From NCBI GenBank assembly GCA_903835235.1, contig CAILMF010000044.1, positions 1 through 64,000 on the forward strand: a DNA stretch of 64,000 nucleotides. Direction: 5' to 3'. The notes below the pieces were generated by a model. It saw only the letters and a list, made by a program, of their open reading frames with translations. It ran no database searches and had not been told where the DNA came from. This stretch comes from an uncultured Rhodospirillales bacterium (GTDB lineage: Bacteria > Pseudomonadota > Alphaproteobacteria > Acetobacterales > Acetobacteraceae). The position numbers were made by a program, and so were the translations under genes. Shown piece by piece: positions 9,168 through 17,481 of the stretch (its first letter is position 1; each line of letters begins with the position of its first letter).

Positions 9168-10004
9168 ATGACCGCACAGGTCGCGATCGTCACCGGTGGC
9201 CTGCGCGGCCTGGGCCGCGCCATGGCGCTGGGGCTGCTGCGCACCGGCCGCAAGGTCGTCGCCGTCGGCCATATCGCCGAGGATATCCCAGAGGTGATGG
9301 CGGAGGCCGGCAACCACGCCGGCAACCTGCACTGCCTGGCGCTGGACCTGCGCAAGCCCGCCGCCTGCGACCAACTGGTGGCGGAGACGCAGGCGAAGTT
9401 CGGGGCCTTGGACATCCTGGTGAACAATGCCGGGCTGACCTTCACCTATACCGACCCGGACCGCTTCACCAACGGGCCGAAGAAGTTCTGGGAGCTGTCC
9501 GACGAGATCATCCAGAACACCATGGACACCAACTACATGGTGGCGGACCAGCTGGGCCGGCGCGTGGCGCCGATCATGCTGAAGCGCGGCTGGGGGCGGA
9601 TCATCAACGTCACCACCAAGCTGAGCACGATGAACATGAAGGGCGCGATTCCCTATGGCGCGTCCAAGGCGGCGCTGGAGATGGCGACCGAGGTCTGGGC
9701 CAAGGAGCTGGCGGGCACGGGCGTGACGGTGAACATCGTCAACCCCGGCGCCGGCGCCAATACGCCGGGCATGGCGCAGACCATGCGCGACTGGTCCGCC
9801 AGTGGCGAGAAGCCGAAGCTGGTGGAGCCGGACGACATGGTGGCGCCGCTGCTGTTCGTGGTCTCGCCGGAGGCCGACAAGGTCAATGGCTACCGGTTCG
9901 ACGCCAACACCTGGGTCAGCGACATTCCCCCCTCGGCGAGCGCCATGCGCACCGGCCGCAAGGCGGGGTTCGAGCTGTATCCGATCAGCGACTGCTTCGC
10001 CTGA
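9168..10004 (+). CDS. Short-chain dehydrogenase/reductase
   Basis: 278 aa classical SDR. The ATG at 9168 follows GGGGAGAATGCC. The nucleotide motif TGGLRGLG is at about residues 9-16, then NNAGLTF, the catalytic serine region (NVTTKLS) and the active-site YxxxK (YGASK). A VNPGAGANTPG segment matches the family's NPG loop. It oxidises or reduces an alcohol/keto group with NAD(P). It is the first gene of a rightward unit with a VOC protein (1-base TGATG overlap), a hydrolase and an aminotransferase. The substrate is unknown. Confidence 0.88.
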   Translation: MTAQVAIVTGGLRGLGRAMALGLLRTGRKVVAVGHIAEDIPEVMAEAGNHAGNLHCLALDLRKPAACDQLVAETQAKFGALDILVNNAGLTFTYTDPDRFTNGPKKFWELSDEIIQNTMDTNYMVADQLGRRVAPIMLKRGWGRIINVTTKLSTMNMKGAIPYGASKAALEMATEVWAKELAGTGVTVNIVNPGAGANTPGMAQTMRDWSASGEKPKLVEPDDMVAPLLFVVSPEADKVNGYRFDANTWVSDIPPSASAMRTGRKAGFELYPISDCFA

Positions 10005-10471
10005 TGCCGGCGCACCACTTCCAGCATGTGCTGATCCAGACCGCCGATATCGACGGCACGGTGGCCTGGTGGGAGCAGGTGATGGGCATGGAGCAGGGGC
10101 CGCACCCCGACTTCGGCTTCCCGGTGGTGTGGCTGTATCTGGAAGGGCGGGATGTGCTGCACATCACCGCCGGCGGGGCGCAGGTTTCCGCCAACCGCGA
10201 AGCCTATCTGAAGCCGGAAAGCCGCGCCGTGCACGGCACCGGCGTGCTGGACCACGTGGCCTGGCACGCCACCGACCTGCCGGGCATGCTGGCGCGGCTG
10301 CGGGCGCAGGGTGTCGCCTTCACCGCGCGGCAGTCCAGCGATGGCGGGCTGTTCCAGGTTTTCATGCTGGACCCCAACGGCGTGCGGGTGGAACTGAATT
10401 TCCCCGGCGAGGAAGCCACGCGGCACGGCATCCAGCCCGACCTGCGTGCGACCGATCTACCGAGAGAATAG
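10004..10471 (+). CDS. VOC (glyoxalase/dioxygenase superfamily) protein
   Basis: 155 aa. Paired beta-alpha-beta-beta-beta modules: the first begins HHFQHVLIQTADIDGTVAWWEQVMGM, the second begins LDHVAWHATDLPGML and ends VFMLDPNGVRVELNF. Metal-ligand candidates are the His of QHVLI, the His of DHVAW and the Glu of VELNF, as in metal-dependent VOC enzymes. Its start overlaps the SDR stop (TGATG), implying coupled translation and a shared pathway. It could be a lyase, isomerase or ring-cleavage dioxygenase; the sequence does not decide. Confidence 0.82.
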   Translation: MPAHHFQHVLIQTADIDGTVAWWEQVMGMEQGPHPDFGFPVVWLYLEGRDVLHITAGGAQVSANREAYLKPESRAVHGTGVLDHVAWHATDLPGMLARLRAQGVAFTARQSSDGGLFQVFMLDPNGVRVELNFPGEEATRHGIQPDLRATDLPRE

Positions 10472-10480
10472 GAGCTACCG

Positions 10481-11266
10481 ATGGACTGGAACCCGAAGCC
10501 GCTGAACCCGGCCGATGTCACCCTGCACCGCCGCGGCAAGGGCGCACCGCTGGTGCTGATCCATTGCCTGGGGATGGACTGGCACTTCTGGGACGTGCTG
10601 GAGCCGCTGACCGATACGCATGAGCTGATCGCCTACAGCCTGCCCGGCCACCACGACACCAGGCTGCCCGCCGGCCAATATGGCGCCGAGGAACTGACCG
10701 TGCAGCTGAAGGCGCTGCTGGACCGCGAGGGGATCAAGAAGGCGAGCTTCGCCGGCATCTCCATGGGCGGGTCCATGGTGCAGCACTTCGCCGGCACCCA
10801 CCCGGAGATGGTGGACAAGGCGCTGCTGTGCGACTGCACCCCGCGCTACAACGACGAAAGCCGCGCCAACTGGCCGGTACGTGCCGAAGCCGCGCGCAAG
10901 AACGGCGTCGCCAGCCTGATCCCTACACTGGAAAAGGTGTTCTTCACCCCGGCCTCGTTGGCCGAGAACGGGCCCAATGTGCGCTACGTGAAGGAAACCT
11001 GGGCGGCCTGCTCCGGCGAGGGCTATGCCCTGGCCTGCGAGATGCTGGGCATGGTGGATGCGCGCGAGCAGGCCAAGCGGATGACCATGCCGACGCTGGT
11101 GGTGCTGGGCAGCAACGAGGGCCAAGCCTTCAAGGACGCCGCGGTGTGGATGGGCGAGAACATCCCGGGCTGCAAGGCCACCGTGGTGGTGCCGGAAGCC
11201 GGCCATGCCAGCGTGCGGGAACGCCCGGAATTCGCGATCAAGACTTTTCGCGACTTCCTCGGCTGA
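10481..11266 (+). CDS. Alpha/beta hydrolase, enol-lactonase-like
   Basis: 261 aa. AGGAGCTACCG gives a strong ribosome site before the ATG, 10 nt after the VOC stop. Nucleophile elbow GISMGGS (G-x-S-x-G, near residue 95), oxyanion strand LVLIHCLGMD and the catalytic His in EAGHASVRERPE fit the fold. It resembles 3-oxoadipate enol-lactonases and related C-C or ester hydrolases. In an operon with an SDR and a VOC enzyme it would hydrolyse a ring-cleavage or lactone intermediate; this role is inferred from context. Confidence 0.83.
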   Translation: MDWNPKPLNPADVTLHRRGKGAPLVLIHCLGMDWHFWDVLEPLTDTHELIAYSLPGHHDTRLPAGQYGAEELTVQLKALLDREGIKKASFAGISMGGSMVQHFAGTHPEMVDKALLCDCTPRYNDESRANWPVRAEAARKNGVASLIPTLEKVFFTPASLAENGPNVRYVKETWAACSGEGYALACEMLGMVDAREQAKRMTMPTLVVLGSNEGQAFKDAAVWMGENIPGCKATVVVPEAGHASVRERPEFAIKTFRDFLG

Positions 11267-11274
11267 GACGCTGG

Positions 11275-11297
11275 ATGGCCGGATCAAGTCCGGCCAT
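11275..11297. repeat. Palindromic ATGGCCGGA-TCAAG-TCCGGCCAT element
   Basis: Perfect 9-bp inverted repeat with a 5-bp loop, eight bases after the hydrolase stop. A very similar hairpin lies at 57541-57561 after another stop codon. This is the common GGCCGGnACAAGnCCGGCC type of intergenic palindrome. Confidence 0.75.
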
Positions 11298-11356
11298 GAC
11301 GACGGCAGCGGACTCCGGCAGGATGGGTCAACCCCATTCCGCCGGAGCCACCGCGC

Positions 11357-12673
11357 ATGACCCATTTCGGCCGCCAGGCCCCTGTTGCCGGTGTTGAGGC
11401 CGCGCAGATCGCCAGCGCGAAGCAGGTGCTGCCCGGCGGTGCGCTGGGCGGCAATGCGCTGCCGGAGGAAGCCCGCCTGGTCATCAGCCACGGTGCCGGT
11501 GGGCGGTTCTGGGATACCAGCGGCAATTGCTACATCGACTATGCGCTGGGCAGCGGCGCCATGCTGCTGGGGCACGCCCACCCGGCCGTCCACCAGGCGG
11601 TGGCGGCGCAGGCGCTGCGCGGGGTGCATTTCTTCAACTACCTGAACGAGACGGCGCTTACGCTGTGCGAGCGGCTGCAGCGGATCATCCCCTGCGCCGA
11701 GCGTATCCGCCTGACCACCACGGGCAGCGAGACCACCTTCCACGCCATCCGCCTGGCGCGCGCCTTCACCGGCAAGTCCAGGCTGATGAAGTTCGAGGGC
11801 GGCTACCACGGCACGCATGACTACGCGCAGCTGGCCACAGCGCCGAAGAAAGTGGGCAACGACTACGCGCCGATTCCCGACACCGCCGGCATTCCGGACG
11901 TGGTGGCGGAGCTGATGCTGGTGGCGCCGTACAACGACCTGGACGCCGCGCGGCGCATCATCATGGCGCATAAGCACGAACTGGCGGCGGTCATCGTGGA
12001 GCCGATCCAGCGCATCATCTCCCCTGTGCCGGGCTTCCTGGAAGGGCTGCGCGAGATCACGCGCGAAGCCGGCGTGGTGCTGATTTTCGACGAGGTCGTC
12101 ACCGGCTTCCGCCACGGGCTTTCAGGCATGCAGGGGCGCACGGGCGTCACGCCGGATCTCGGCTGCTTCGCCAAGGTCATCGGCGGCGGGTTGCCGCTGG
12201 CCTTCCTCGCCGGGCGCGCCGACATCATGGACCAGGCCGACCCCGGCCAGAAGGGCACGGCCGGCTACGTCTATCAGAACGGCACCTTGCAGGGCTTCCC
12301 GCTGGGCTGCGCCGCGGCGCTGGCCACGCTGGACGTGCTGGAGGCGCCCGGCTTCTACGAGACGCTGGAAGCCCGCGCCGAGACGCTGAAGCGCGACATG
12401 CAGGCGGTGCTGGACCGCCACAGCATGGCCACGCTGGTGATCGGGCAGGGCGCCATGTGGAACTTCCACTGCGCCGAGCGCCCGCCGCGCACCTACCGCG
12501 ACATCCTGGCCAGCGACACCGCGAAGCAGGCGGCCATCGACCGCGGGCTGCTGGCCGAGGGCATCTTCCTGATCCCCGGCACCCGCCGCTTCGTGTGCAG
12601 CGAACACACCGACGAGGACTTCGCCGCCACCGTGGCGGCGCTGGACCGGGTGTGTGCCAAGCTCAGCGCCTGA
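11357..12673 (+). CDS. Class III PLP aminotransferase, glutamate-1-semialdehyde aminomutase-like
   Basis: 438 aa fold-type I enzyme. N-terminal WDTSGNCYIDYALGSGAMLLGHAHP and FFNYLNETAL are typical of the HemL-like branch. FDEVVTGFRHG carries the cofactor aspartate, and the Schiff-base lysine is K273 in CFAKVIGGGLPLAF. It moves an amino group between an amine or semialdehyde and a keto acid. True HemL is normally a housekeeping gene, whereas this one sits in a catabolic cluster, so it more likely acts on a dedicated substrate. Its TGA stop lies inside a REP-like element (12670-12709). Confidence 0.82.
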   Translation: MTHFGRQAPVAGVEAAQIASAKQVLPGGALGGNALPEEARLVISHGAGGRFWDTSGNCYIDYALGSGAMLLGHAHPAVHQAVAAQALRGVHFFNYLNETALTLCERLQRIIPCAERIRLTTTGSETTFHAIRLARAFTGKSRLMKFEGGYHGTHDYAQLATAPKKVGNDYAPIPDTAGIPDVVAELMLVAPYNDLDAARRIIMAHKHELAAVIVEPIQRIISPVPGFLEGLREITREAGVVLIFDEVVTGFRHGLSGMQGRTGVTPDLGCFAKVIGGGLPLAFLAGRADIMDQADPGQKGTAGYVYQNGTLQGFPLGCAAALATLDVLEAPGFYETLEARAETLKRDMQAVLDRHSMATLVIGQGAMWNFHCAERPPRTYRDILASDTAKQAAIDRGLLAEGIFLIPGTRRFVCSEHTDEDFAATVAALDRVCAKLSA

Positions 12674-12765
12674 TCGGCCGAGGCGCTTGCGCCGCTGGGC
12701 GTGAATCAGTCGCTTGAACGCGCGCCTGATCGGCCGAGGCGCTTGCGCCGCTGGGCGTGAATCGG
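12670..12765. repeat. Two REP-like elements in direct tandem, period 56 bp
   Basis: Near-identical copies at 12670-12709 and 12726-12765, each CTGATCGGCCGAGGCG then GCCGCTGGGCGTGAATC, with the central hairpin GGCGC-TT-GCGCC. The second ends ATCGG instead of ATCAG. The TGA of the first copy is the stop codon of the aminotransferase. Confidence 0.8.
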
Positions 12766-12774
12766 TCGCTTGAG

Positions 12775-13287
12775 TTACCGCCTGAGCAGCGGGTCGTCGT
12801 CGCGCAGCTCATGCCGGAAGGTCACGCGGAAGCGGCGTGAGCGCCAGAACAGCAGCCAGGGGATCCCGGCCAGCAGGATGCTGGTGGCGATCTCCCCCAC
12901 CATGCTGCCATTCTCCACGCCGAAATCGGCCGGCAGCGGCCCCCAGGCGCGCAGCAGCAGGTCGGCGGCGATGTCCAGCGCCATCGACAGCGCGCTGAGT
13001 TCCACCCAGGCGGCCAGGAAGTTTGGCGCCAGGCGGAACCACAGCAGGGCGCTGACAATCCAGATGCCGCTGCCCAGCGCCAGCAGCGCCACCACCACCG
13101 CGCCGGCCGGCTGCTGCGCCGGCGGCAGCGCGGCCGCCTTCACCGCGAAGACCAGCGTCATGGCCGGCCCGGCAATGGCGGTCAGCGTCGTCAGCAGCGA
13201 AACCACGCGCAGCCAGCCGCGCAGGCCATAGAGCGGATGCGCTTCCGCCGCCTCGGCCGCCACCGGCACCCATGTGTGACCCAGCAT
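12775..13287 (-). CDS. Integral membrane protein, DUF2569-like
   Basis: 170 aa from the ATG at 13287 (MLGHTWVPV). Four hydrophobic helices are visible: about residues 25-50, 60-85, 92-115 and 135-155. The pattern GWLRVVSLLTTL at the start and GIPWLLFWRSRRFRVTFRH at the end resembles DUF2569 membrane proteins (GWL... start, Y/W-L-x-x-S-x-R-V-x-x-TF end). No function is known for the family. It diverges from the Bug receptor at 13436 with 148 bp between. Assignment is by eye. Confidence 0.65.
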   Translation of the reverse strand: MLGHTWVPVAAEAAEAHPLYGLRGWLRVVSLLTTLTAIAGPAMTLVFAVKAAALPPAQQPAGAVVVALLALGSGIWIVSALLWFRLAPNFLAAWVELSALSMALDIAADLLLRAWGPLPADFGVENGSMVGEIATSILLAGIPWLLFWRSRRFRVTFRHELRDDDPLLRR

Positions 13288-13435
13288 CCGCCGCCTCCGC
13301 CATCGCCGCTGCTTGCCTGGAGCGGCTGCTTCACGCCGCTGGCGATTCCGCCGCCGACGGTCGGACACTACCACGCCGGGCTGGACAGCAGCAGCCCGCG
13401 GGGGAATTCTGGGCGAAAGCCCCGGGGGAACCGCC

Positions 13436-14392
13436 ATGCGTCGTCGTAGCCTGCTTGCCGGTATCGCTGCGCTGCCTGGAGTTGCGCAAGCGCAGACGCC
13501 AGCCTTCCCGGCCCGGCCCATCCGCATCATCGTGCCCTTCGCGCCAGGTGGCTCGGGCGACATCACCGCGCGGCTGGTCGCCCAGCATATCGAGCGTGTG
13601 ACCGGCCAGAGCGTGGTGACGGACAACCGGCCGGGCGCCAACGGCATCATCGGCACCATGGCGGTGAAGACCGCGGCACCGGACGGCTATACCGCCATGC
13701 TGGCCACCACCAGCACGCACAACGCTAATCCCTTCCTGGTGAAGGATTTGCCCTACGACCCCGTGCGCGACTTCGCGGTGGTCAGCAGCTTCGGCTCGGC
13801 CGGCGGCTATCTTCTTGTCCCCGCGAACTCGCCGTGGCAGAGTCTGCCGCAGCTGGTCGCGGCGGCGAAGGCGGCGCCGGGCCAGGTGTTCTTCGGCCAC
13901 TTCAATGCCACCAGCCTGGTGCCCGGCCTGCTGCTCAACGCCATGGCCGGCATCGAGATGCAGGCGGTGCCGTACCGCACCATCGGCGCGGCGTTCACGG
14001 ATATGCTGGGCGGCCGGGTGCAGGTGATCTTCGTCGACCCCGCCGCGGCGGATGCGTTTTTGAAGGCGGGCCAGGTGAAGGCGCTGGCGCATACCCGCGC
14101 CGGCACCTGGGCGGCGCGGCCGGGGCTGCCTTCGGTGGAGAGCTTCTACCCCGGCTTCGTCTTCAGCGGATTCCTGGGCCTGGCGGTGCCGGCGGCCACG
14201 CCGCTGGCGGTGCAGCAGCGGCTGAACGCCCTGTGCAACGACGCGCTGATGAGCGAGCCGATGCATGGCCGCCTGCTGGAATTCGGCTTCACCCCGGCGC
14301 GGGTGAGCCTGGCCGACTGCGAGGCGCTGATGCGCGAGGAGCGCGACCGCTGGCGCCGGGTGACCCAGGTGGCCGGGGTGGTGCCGGAGTAG
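13436..14392 (+). CDS. Bug-family tripartite tricarboxylate receptor (periplasmic)
   Basis: 318 aa. MRRRSLLAGIAALPGVAQAQ is a secretion signal with an Arg-rich n-region. The mature protein starts PARPIRIIVPFAPGGSGDITAR, the hallmark Bug motif, followed by NRPGANG and the APDGYTAML strand. The second lobe contains VPYRTIGAAFTDMLGGRVQ. Bug proteins bind carboxylates or other small organic acids in the periplasm; a cognate TctAB permease is not in the window, as is usual for orphan Bugs. GGGGGAACCGCC precedes the ATG. Confidence 0.9.
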   Translation: MRRRSLLAGIAALPGVAQAQTPAFPARPIRIIVPFAPGGSGDITARLVAQHIERVTGQSVVTDNRPGANGIIGTMAVKTAAPDGYTAMLATTSTHNANPFLVKDLPYDPVRDFAVVSSFGSAGGYLLVPANSPWQSLPQLVAAAKAAPGQVFFGHFNATSLVPGLLLNAMAGIEMQAVPYRTIGAAFTDMLGGRVQVIFVDPAAADAFLKAGQVKALAHTRAGTWAARPGLPSVESFYPGFVFSGFLGLAVPAATPLAVQQRLNALCNDALMSEPMHGRLLEFGFTPARVSLADCEALMREERDRWRRVTQVAGVVPE

Positions 14393-14403
14393 CCGGCCGC
14401 CCC

Positions 14404-15186
14404 TCAGCCCAGGATGAAGTCGCTGGCTGCCAGCGTGGCGACGCCATTCACCTGAATATCCAGCACGTCACCGGGCGCCGCGCTGCGGGCCAGGTGCACC
14501 AGGTGGCTGGCGGCATCGAAGGTGACGTCCACGCCGAAGACCAGGTGGCCGAAGGCGGTGAGGTCGAAGCTGTCCTGCCCGCGGGCAAAGTCCATGACCA
14601 GATTGCCGGCCCCGGCATCCGGGCCAAAGACAAAGCGGTCCGCGCCGGCGCCGCCGGTCAGCCGATTGGCTCCGGCACCGCCGTCCAGCAGGTCGTCGCC
14701 ATTGCCGCCAAGCAGCACATCGGCGCCGGCCTCGCCGAACAGGCTGTCATTGCCGTTGCCGCCGGCCAGCGCGTCGTTGCCGGCGCCGCCGTGCATCACG
14801 TCGTTGCCATTGCCGCCAGCCATGTGGTCGGCCTTGGCGCTGCCCAGCATCACGTCGTTGCCGCCCAGCAGCGCGTCCATCGCCTTGGCGGTGGAGGGGC
14901 GGAAGCCGTTCAGCGCGTTCAGGAAGCCGGCCGCGTCGGTATTGGCGTCCACATGCATCAGCACCGGGTCCGGCAGCGCGTAGTCCACATGCTCCCAGAA
15001 CGCGATCTTCATGCCCCCGCCGACCGCGCCGGTCAGGTACACGTTGGTCATGGTGCCGTCGCTGTTCTGCGTGTTGTACAGAACATAGCCACCGGGCAGC
15101 CGTTCGGCGACAGTGCCGGACGCATCATAGGTGGCATTCCACGCAGCATAGTGATTGGTGCCGGGGTAATAGTTGAAGGTGGACAT
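14404..15186 (-). CDS. RTX-like calcium-binding protein
   Basis: 260 aa. No signal peptide. Residues 1-100 are a unique region rich in Tyr/Asn/Gly. From about 105 to 190 there are roughly six glycine/aspartate nonapeptides of the GGxGxDxLx type (AGGNGNDVMHGGAGNDALAG and successors) that bind Ca2+ in a parallel beta-roll. The tail (about 190-260, DRFVFGPDAGAGN then VMDFARGQDSFDLTAFG) matches the C-terminal region used as a type I secretion signal. Likely exported, but no type I transporter genes are nearby. The convergent Bug gene ends 11 bp away. Confidence 0.83.
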   Translation of the reverse strand: MSTFNYYPGTNHYAAWNATYDASGTVAERLPGGYVLYNTQNSDGTMTNVYLTGAVGGGMKIAFWEHVDYALPDPVLMHVDANTDAAGFLNALNGFRPSTAKAMDALLGGNDVMLGSAKADHMAGGNGNDVMHGGAGNDALAGGNGNDSLFGEAGADVLLGGNGDDLLDGGAGANRLTGGAGADRFVFGPDAGAGNLVMDFARGQDSFDLTAFGHLVFGVDVTFDAASHLVHLARSAAPGDVLDIQVNGVATLAASDFILG

Positions 15187-15247
15187 GCGGCGTTCTCCTT
15201 AACCGCTGCCCTGTGTAGTTGCCGAAGCTGACGCCCGGCTGACGATT

Positions 15248-16372
15248 TCAGTCGAAGCTGGGCACGCCCAGTTCCGCATTGTGCTGCCCGATGGTCGGCG
15301 CCTTGCTGCGCGCGGTCGGGCGGGCGCCGTCCAGGCTGATCGGCAGGCCCACCAGCTTCAGCCCCAGCCCCGGCGGTTCCTGGAAAATCCCCATCGCCTC
15401 GGTCTGCGGCTCGGCCGCCACGCCGCGCAGGTCGTTGATCGGCGAGCACGGGATGTCCAGCGCCTCCAGCCGCTGCACCCATTCGGCGGTCGGGCGGGTG
15501 GCGATCACCTCCGCCAGGGCCGGGATCAGCGTCGGCTTGGCGGCGTAGCGGTCTGCGTTGGTGGGGTATTGCTGCGCCCATTCGGGGTGGCCCAGCTCCT
15601 TCGCCAGCTTGGCGAACAGCCGGTCATTGGCCGCGGCGATGACGATCTCGCCGTCCAGCGTATCAAATGCCTGGAACACCACCACGCGCGGGTTGCCGGT
15701 GCGGTGGCGCTCGGCCTGCACGCCCGTTTTGTTGAAGCCGGCGAAGTGCACGGTCAGCCAGCCCATCGCGGTTTCGAACAGGCTGGCATCCACCGTCGCA
15801 CCCTCGCCGGTCTGCGCCCGCCGATACAGCGCCGCCAGGCAACCCAGCGCGGCCCATACCCCGGTGCCCAAATCCAGCACCTGGGCGCCGAAGCGGGACG
15901 GCTTTTCACCAGACGCGCCATTGACGCTGAACATGCCGGCAAAAGCCTGGATGACCGGCTCGTAGCCGGGGTTCAGCTTCATCGGCCCCTTGGCGCCGAA
16001 GGCCCAGAGCGAACAGTAGATCAGCTTGGGGTATTTCGCCCGCAGCACCTCGGCCGAAAGCCCCATCTTCTCCATCACACCCGGGCGCAGGTTCTGCACC
16101 AGCACGTCGTATTCGCCGATATGCTCGCGCAGCCAGTCCAGTGCCTTGGGGTTCTTCAGGTCCAGCGCGATGCTCTGCTTGCCGCGGTTCATGGTCTGGA
16201 AGGTGCAGGCGGCGCCCTCATGGAAGGGCGGGCCCCAGCCGCGGGCGTCGTCGCCTTCCGGCCGTTCCACCTTGACCACATGCGCGCCCAGCGTGCCCAG
16301 GATCTCGGCGGCGAAGGGGCCGGCCAGGTTCTGGCCGAGTTCAATGACGCGGATTCCGGCGAGCGGCAGCAT
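15248..16372 (-). CDS. CaiB/BaiF family III CoA-transferase
   Basis: 374 aa. N-terminus LAGIRVIELGQNLAGPFAAEIL and VVKVERPEGDDARGWGPPF are classic family III. The catalytic Asp is in VDASLFETAMG (about residue 195), following TGEGA. The C-terminus RSKAPTIGQHNAELG is also typical. It transfers CoA between carboxylic acids via an enzyme-bound anhydride. It diverges from a Bug receptor (16488), which is followed by a crotonase and another Bug, suggesting uptake, activation and hydration of one organic acid. The start could lie a few codons upstream. Confidence 0.9.
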   Translation of the reverse strand: MLPLAGIRVIELGQNLAGPFAAEILGTLGAHVVKVERPEGDDARGWGPPFHEGAACTFQTMNRGKQSIALDLKNPKALDWLREHIGEYDVLVQNLRPGVMEKMGLSAEVLRAKYPKLIYCSLWAFGAKGPMKLNPGYEPVIQAFAGMFSVNGASGEKPSRFGAQVLDLGTGVWAALGCLAALYRRAQTGEGATVDASLFETAMGWLTVHFAGFNKTGVQAERHRTGNPRVVVFQAFDTLDGEIVIAAANDRLFAKLAKELGHPEWAQQYPTNADRYAAKPTLIPALAEVIATRPTAEWVQRLEALDIPCSPINDLRGVAAEPQTEAMGIFQEPPGLGLKLVGLPISLDGARPTARSKAPTIGQHNAELGVPSFD

Positions 16373-16461
16373 GGGGACGTTCCAGTTCGTGCGTTGCGCC
16401 AAGTTTCGCTGCGGCGCTGCGGGTGCGCAAGCTTGTCGCCGCGCCGGGGCGTGGCTAGGCT

Positions 16462-16480
16462 CCCACCGTTGAACGGTGGG
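16462..16480. promoter_or_regulatory. Palindrome CCCACCGTT-G-AACGGTGGG over a ribosome-binding region
   Basis: Perfect 9-bp inverted repeat with a 1-bp centre, ending 7 bp before the GTG at 16488. It lies between the divergent CoA-transferase and Bug genes, and its right arm contains the G-rich ribosome site of the Bug gene. It could be an operator or an RNA hairpin masking translation. Confidence 0.5.
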
Positions 16481-16487
16481 GTGGAAC

Positions 16488-17465
16488 GTGCGGAACGGCA
16501 GGCGCCAGGTGCTGGCAGCCGCGGCGCTTTTGGCCGCGCCCCCGATGGTGCCGGGCCTGCGCGCGCAGCCGCGCTTCCCGGACCGGCCCATCCGCATGAT
16601 CGTGCCCTATTCCGCCGGCGGCAGCACGGACGCGCAGATGCGCGCGCTGTGCGAGGCCGCGGGCAAGCGCCTGGGCCAGGCGGTGGTGACGGAGAATCGC
16701 AGCGGCGGTGGCGGCATCATGGGCGCGCAGCTGCTGGCCAGCGGCACCAGGTCAGATGGCTATACCCTGGCGCAGATGCCGGTCAGCGTGTTCCGCCACC
16801 CCTGGGTCTCGCCGCGCCCGGCCTTCGATCCCCTCGTCGACTTCACCTATGTCGCGCAGATCACCGGCTACCTGTACGGCGTGGTGGTGAAGGCGGATGC
16901 GCCCTGGGCCAACCTGGAGGCCGCGCTGGCCTTCGCCCGCGGCAACCCCGGCGGCTTCAGCTACGCCACCACCGGCGTCGGCTCCTCCATGGACATGTGC
17001 ATGCAGGACATCGCGCGGAAGGCGGAGGTGGAGTTCACCCATGTGCCGTTCCGCGGCTCGGCCGAATCGCTGCAATCCCTGCTGGGCAAGCAGATCAGCG
17101 CCGTCGCCACCTCGTCCGATTGGGCGCGCATGGTGATGGATGGCAGCGTACGGCTGCTGTTCACCTGCGGCGCGCGCCGGGCCGCGCTGTTCCCCACCGT
17201 GCCCACCTTGCAGGAACTCGGCTACGGCATCGTCACCACGTCCCCCTATGGCGTGGCCGGCCCGCGCGGCATGCCGCCGGAGGTGGTGCGGGTGCTGGAG
17301 CAGGCCTTCCGCGCGGCGCTGGACGACCCGGACTACATCAGCGTGATCCAGCGCCTGGGCATGCAGAACGAATACCTCGATAGTGCCGCCTATACCGCTT
17401 CCGCCCACCGCCAGGTGGAAGAGGAACGCGAGGTGGTCCGCCGCTTCAACCTCCGCCAGGGCTAG
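16488..17465 (+). CDS. Bug-family tripartite tricarboxylate receptor (periplasmic)
   Basis: 325 aa from GTG 16488, chosen because GGTGGGGTGG precedes it; an in-frame GTG at 16476 would add four residues. A signal peptide (NGRRQVLAAAALLAAPP, twin-Arg-like) precedes FPDRPIRMIVPYSAGGSTDAQ, the Bug signature. ENRSGGGG and the DGYTLAQMP strand follow, then VPFRGSAESLQSLLGKQI in lobe two. It binds an organic acid in the periplasm. The crotonase start is 16 nt downstream, so they probably share an mRNA. The unit diverges from the CaiB-like CoA-transferase. Confidence 0.88.
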   Translation: MRNGRRQVLAAAALLAAPPMVPGLRAQPRFPDRPIRMIVPYSAGGSTDAQMRALCEAAGKRLGQAVVTENRSGGGGIMGAQLLASGTRSDGYTLAQMPVSVFRHPWVSPRPAFDPLVDFTYVAQITGYLYGVVVKADAPWANLEAALAFARGNPGGFSYATTGVGSSMDMCMQDIARKAEVEFTHVPFRGSAESLQSLLGKQISAVATSSDWARMVMDGSVRLLFTCGARRAALFPTVPTLQELGYGIVTTSPYGVAGPRGMPPEVVRVLEQAFRAALDDPDYISVIQRLGMQNEYLDSAAYTASAHRQVEEEREVVRRFNLRQG

Positions 17466-17481
17466 GCCCGAAGGAAACCAC

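Noticed and set aside
11357-12673. Calling the aminotransferase hemL
   Set aside because: It has the HemL-like fold but sits in a catabolic operon, and I could not confirm the residues specific for glutamate-1-semialdehyde.
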